Shown here in pieces: positions 6,829-9,588 of a DNA stretch of 9,588 nucleotides. The stretch spans positions 1 to 9,588 of the forward strand of contig CAXGIQ010000049.1 of assembly GCA_964009845.1 (NCBI GenBank), read 5' to 3'. The notes under the pieces were generated by a model. It worked only from the letters and a program-made list of their open reading frames with translations, was not told the DNA's origin and did not search any database. The stretch's first letter is position 1, and every line of letters begins with the position of its first letter. The translations under genes were made by a program, and so were the position numbers. Origin of the DNA: UBA7312 sp002715345 (lineage in GTDB: Bacteria; Bacteroidota; Bacteroidia; Flavobacteriales; UBA7312).

Positions 6829-8112
6829 ATGAATAAAAGCAAAGAATTATTTGAAAGAGCACAGCTCTTTATACCTGGAGGAGTAAATTCTCCAGTACGT
6901 GCCTTCCGATCGGTTGGCGGTACACCCGTATTTTTCCAGTCTGCCAAAGGATCTATAATTACTGATGTAGATGGAAAAGATTATATCGACTACATTGGTT
7001 CTTGGGGACCAATGATCATGGGGCATTGCCATCCTCCTGTTATTGAAGCCTTGAAAAGTGCAACTGACAACACCACTTCATTTGGTGCACCCACAGCTAT
7101 AGAAACAGAAATCGCAGAGCTGATTTGCGATATGGTTCCTGCAGTAGAGAAAGTACGCATGGTGAACTCTGGAACGGAAGCCTGCATGTCGGCCATCCGT
7201 GTAGCAAGAGGATATACAGGCAGAGAGAAATTTATCAAATTCGAAGGCTGCTATCATGGTCATGCAGATGCTTTCTTAATCAAAGCTGGAAGTGGCGCAG
7301 TAACTTTAGGTGTTCCTAACAGTCCAGGAGTAACCAAAGGAACTGCTCAAGACACTCTTTTAGCTCCTTACAATGATTTAGCAGCCGTTGAAAAAATCAT
7401 TCTTGAAAACAAAGACGAAGTAGCTGCCATTATTCTTGAGCCAGTAGCAGGAAACATGGGCTGCATCCCACCTATAGACGGGTTTTTACAAGGATTACGA
7501 GATTTATGTGATTCTCAAGGTATTGTATTGATTTTTGACGAAGTGATGTGTGGCTTCCGTATTGCTAAAGGAGGATCAACAGAATTATATGGTGTGATTC
7601 CAGATATGGTCACCATGGGAAAAATCATTGGCGGAGGAATGCCTGTTGGTGCCTTTGGTGGTAAGAAAGAAATCATGGCAATGGTAGCTCCTGAAGGACC
7701 AGTATACCAAGCAGGTACATTGAGTGGAAATCCAATGGCTATGCGTTGTGGCTACACCCTACTAAACGAATTAAATAAAACGCCTTCCATTTATCAAGAG
7801 TTGGAAGAAAAGACAGCTTATTTAGAAAAAGGAATTCGTCTAGTTTTTAACAAACATCAATTACATTATACCCTCAACAGAGTTGGCTCTATGATGAGCT
7901 TCCACTTTGGCGTTGATGCAGTCAATAATTTTGAAGATGCATGTAATGCCAATGCAGATTTGTTCAATAAGCTGTTTCATGGTGTATTGAAGAGAGGAGT
8001 ATATTTTGCCCCTTCAGCTTTTGAAGCATTGTTTATTTCAACCACACATACCTACAAATTATTAGACAAAACCATCCAAGCAATGGATGAAGCTATAGAA
8101 GAAATTCTTTAA
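6829..8112 (+). CDS. hemL: Glutamate-1-semialdehyde 2,1-aminomutase
   Basis: HemL (427 aa) is a PLP enzyme that moves the amino group of glutamate-1-semialdehyde to form 5-aminolevulinate, directly after HemA. Visible: FIPGGVNSPVRAF (14-26), diagnostic for this aminotransferase subgroup; SFGAPTAIETEIAE (84-97); NSGTEACMSAIRVARG (113-128), the cofactor phosphate loop; CYHGHAD (141-147); FDEVMCGFR (236-244) with D237 contacting the PLP ring nitrogen; and TMGKIIGGGMPVGAFGG (262-278) with PLP lysine K265. The motifs often read SGTEATMSA and DEVMTGFR; here a Cys takes the Thr position in both. Length is typical and the protein appears complete. It is the last hem gene of the run and lies one base after hemB. 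HemL is probably cytoplasmic and may channel the unstable semialdehyde from HemA, as shown for homologs. Confidence 0.98.
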   Translation: MNKSKELFERAQLFIPGGVNSPVRAFRSVGGTPVFFQSAKGSIITDVDGKDYIDYIGSWGPMIMGHCHPPVIEALKSATDNTTSFGAPTAIETEIAELICDMVPAVEKVRMVNSGTEACMSAIRVARGYTGREKFIKFEGCYHGHADAFLIKAGSGAVTLGVPNSPGVTKGTAQDTLLAPYNDLAAVEKIILENKDEVAAIILEPVAGNMGCIPPIDGFLQGLRDLCDSQGIVLIFDEVMCGFRIAKGGSTELYGVIPDMVTMGKIIGGGMPVGAFGGKKEIMAMVAPEGPVYQAGTLSGNPMAMRCGYTLLNELNKTPSIYQELEEKTAYLEKGIRLVFNKHQLHYTLNRVGSMMSFHFGVDAVNNFEDACNANADLFNKLFHGVLKRGVYFAPSAFEALFISTTHTYKLLDKTIQAMDEAIEEIL

Positions 8113-8123
8113 TTATCTTTACC

Positions 8124-8131
8124 TAAATTTG
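8124..8131 (+). promoter_or_regulatory. Candidate Bacteroidota -7 promoter element before gatB
   Basis: TAAATTTG is an exact TAnnTTTG match in the 23-base gap between hemL and gatB, ending 4 bases before the gatB ATG at 8136. If used, it would start a transcript at or very near the start codon and let gatB be expressed apart from the hem operon. I see no TTTG -33 element at the expected 19-21 base spacing, since that region is the end of hemL. gatB could instead be read through from hemL, because no terminator is visible between them. Confidence 0.4.
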
Positions 8132-8135
8132 ATTG

Positions 8136-9587
8136 ATGAGCAATTTGCGAGATAAATATCTAGTTGTGATTGGATTGGAAGTGCATGCGCAGCTGTCTAC
8201 CAACACCAAAGCGTATTGTAGCGACTCTACAGTGTATGGCTCTTCACCAAACACGCAAACAAGCCCTATTTCTTTAGGTCATCCTGGCACACTTCCTAAA
8301 AGTAATAACAAGGTTATTGAGTATGCTGTGAAAATGGGTATCGCTTGTCATTCCGAAATTCGAAAATGGAACGAATATGCTAGAAAGAACTATTTCTACG
8401 CAGATTTACCAAAGGGGTATCAAATTACACAAGACACCACACCTATTTGTAATGGAGGTCATATCGCCATCAAAAAGGAAGATGGAAGTATAAAAAAAAT
8501 AGGCGTAACACGAATCCACATGGAGGAAGATGCTGGAAAAAGTATTCACGACCAAGATCCATTTAATACGCTTGTTGATTTAAACAGAGCCGGTGTTGCC
8601 CTTATTGAAATTGTTTCAGAGCCAGATTTAAGAAGTTCTGATGAAGCATACAGTTACCTAGTAGAAGTCAGAAAGCTCGTGCGCTATCTTGACATTTGTG
8701 ATGGAAACCTAGAAGAAGGTAGTTTGCGTTGTGATGCCAACATTTCCATCATGCCCAAGGGAAGTGATATTTTTGGAAATCGTGTAGAGGTGAAAAACAT
8801 GAACTCATTGCGTAATGTAAAACGCGCCATTGAGCATGAGGTAGATAGACAAATTGAGATCGTAGAAAATGGTGATGTAGTGGAACAACAAACCCGCTCT
8901 TTTAATGCGGCTGATGGAAGTACCATTCTTATGCGTAGCAAAGAAGACGCTAACGACTATCGCTATTTTCCAGAGCCAGATTTACAACCGGTCGTAGTTA
9001 CAGAAAAATATGTAGCGAAAGTGAAAGAAACACTTCCTCCACTTCCTTACGAGCTTTTTGAAAAATTCACAACCACCTTTGGCCTATCAGAATACGATAC
9101 AAATGTATTGATTGAAGACAAAGACATCGCTCTTTACTTCAACACCCTTTGTTCACATACCAAAAATTACAAAGTAGCAGCCAATTTTGTGACGGGAAGC
9201 ATTAAATCTTACCTGAACGAAAACGCTATTGACATGCCTGATTTTAGCATTAGCGAAGAGCGTATGGCAGCACTTATCGCTTTAATAGATGATGGAAAAG
9301 TTAGTAATACAGTGGCCAAGCAAAAAGTTTTTGCTGCTATGTTAAATAATGGAGATTCTCCAGAAACCATTGCGCAAGCTAACAACTGGATTCAAGAATC
9401 TGACAGTAATGCCTTACAAGAATGGGTAGATGCTGCAGTGGTTATGCATCCTGAAAAGGTGGCAGAGTATAAAGAAGGTAAAAAAGGTCTTATTGGTTTA
9501 TTTATGGGAGAAGTAATGAAGCTTTCAAGAGGTAAAGCAGATCCTAAATTAGCCAATCAATTAGTAAGAGAAGCATTAGAAAAGTAA
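8136..9587 (+). CDS. gatB: Aspartyl/glutamyl-tRNA(Asn/Gln) amidotransferase subunit B
   Basis: GatB (483 aa from ATG 8136) is the tRNA-binding, kinase-like subunit of the GatCAB amidotransferase. The complex phosphorylates and then amidates Glu-tRNA(Gln) and/or Asp-tRNA(Asn), with ammonia supplied by GatA. Visible: IGLEVHAQL (12-20) with E15 and H17, equivalent to Mg2+ ligands in homologs; HMEEDAGKS (128-136); the family signature VDLNRAGVALIEIVSEPDL (147-165); EEGSLRCDANIS (193-204); VEVKNMNS (217-224); MRSKEDANDYRYFPEPDL (266-283); and a C-terminal tail domain ending MGEVMKLSRGKADPKLANQL. Only C28 remains of the four cysteines that form a zinc ribbon in many GatB proteins; the others align to D30, S43 and S46. 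An in-frame TTG at 8133 is an unlikely start next to the ATG. The stop at 9585-9587 makes the gene complete. gatA and gatC are not in the window. Confidence 0.97.
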   Translation: MSNLRDKYLVVIGLEVHAQLSTNTKAYCSDSTVYGSSPNTQTSPISLGHPGTLPKSNNKVIEYAVKMGIACHSEIRKWNEYARKNYFYADLPKGYQITQDTTPICNGGHIAIKKEDGSIKKIGVTRIHMEEDAGKSIHDQDPFNTLVDLNRAGVALIEIVSEPDLRSSDEAYSYLVEVRKLVRYLDICDGNLEEGSLRCDANISIMPKGSDIFGNRVEVKNMNSLRNVKRAIEHEVDRQIEIVENGDVVEQQTRSFNAADGSTILMRSKEDANDYRYFPEPDLQPVVVTEKYVAKVKETLPPLPYELFEKFTTTFGLSEYDTNVLIEDKDIALYFNTLCSHTKNYKVAANFVTGSIKSYLNENAIDMPDFSISEERMAALIALIDDGKVSNTVAKQKVFAAMLNNGDSPETIAQANNWIQESDSNALQEWVDAAVVMHPEKVAEYKEGKKGLIGLFMGEVMKLSRGKADPKLANQLVREALEK

Positions 9588-9588
9588 T

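Noticed and set aside
8133..8135. TTG start for gatB immediately before the ATG
   Set aside because: An adjacent ATG at 8136 is the more likely start; the TTG adds only one residue and lies just after the candidate promoter box.
1..9588. CRISPR arrays, insertion sequences, riboswitches, phage or defence genes
   Set aside because: No direct-repeat arrays, transposase motifs or accessory genes were seen; almost every base is explained by core hem genes, gatB and ssrA.

Overview
This window carries one nearly complete heme (protoporphyrin IX) biosynthesis cluster. It is flanked on the left by the 3' end of a tmRNA gene and on the right by gatB. The organism looks like an aerobic member of the Bacteroidota, probably Flavobacteriia-like. 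Four things point there: moderate-to-low GC; no recognisable Shine-Dalgarno sequences before the start codons; two exact copies of the Bacteroidota -7 promoter octamer (TAnnTTTG) immediately before start codons; and family variants typical of that phylum, such as a ferrochelatase with an internal four-cysteine insert. An oxygen-dependent coproporphyrinogen oxidase (HemF) is encoded, so oxygen is expected to be available. No finer taxonomic placement is supported.

Layout, all genes on the plus strand. The tmRNA-like domain of ssrA ends at about base 54, and 24 bases later hemH (ferrochelatase, 79-1095) begins. After a 40-base gap comes a tight run: hemA (1136-2365), hemC (2355-3260), hemD (3253-3894), hemE (3891-4931), hemF (4931-5842), hemB (5850-6827) and hemL (6829-8112). 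From hemA to hemF successive genes overlap by 11, 8, 4 and 1 bases; hemF-hemB and hemB-hemL are separated by 7 and 1 bases. This is almost certainly a single transcription unit. gatB follows after 23 bases and ends one base before the window edge. There is no gene-free stretch longer than about 40 bases.

Pathway. HemA reduces Glu-tRNA(Glu) to glutamate-1-semialdehyde, and HemL converts that to 5-aminolevulinate (the C5 route). HemB makes porphobilinogen, HemC makes hydroxymethylbilane, HemD closes the ring to uroporphyrinogen III, HemE gives coproporphyrinogen III and HemF gives protoporphyrinogen IX. HemH inserts iron. The one missing chemical step is protoporphyrinogen IX oxidation (HemG, HemY or HemJ). 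Glutamyl-tRNA synthetase is also not in the window. GatB shares a substrate type with HemA, since both act on misacylated or correctly charged Glu-tRNA species.

The region is largely ordinary core metabolism and I do not see a new biological system. The points worth a second look are: two possible leaderless promoters just before hemA and gatB; the internal [2Fe-2S]-type cysteine cluster in HemH; the non-zinc metal-site motif in HemB; loss of three of four zinc-ribbon cysteines in GatB; the close ssrA-hemH junction; and the lower GC of hemH compared with the operon.
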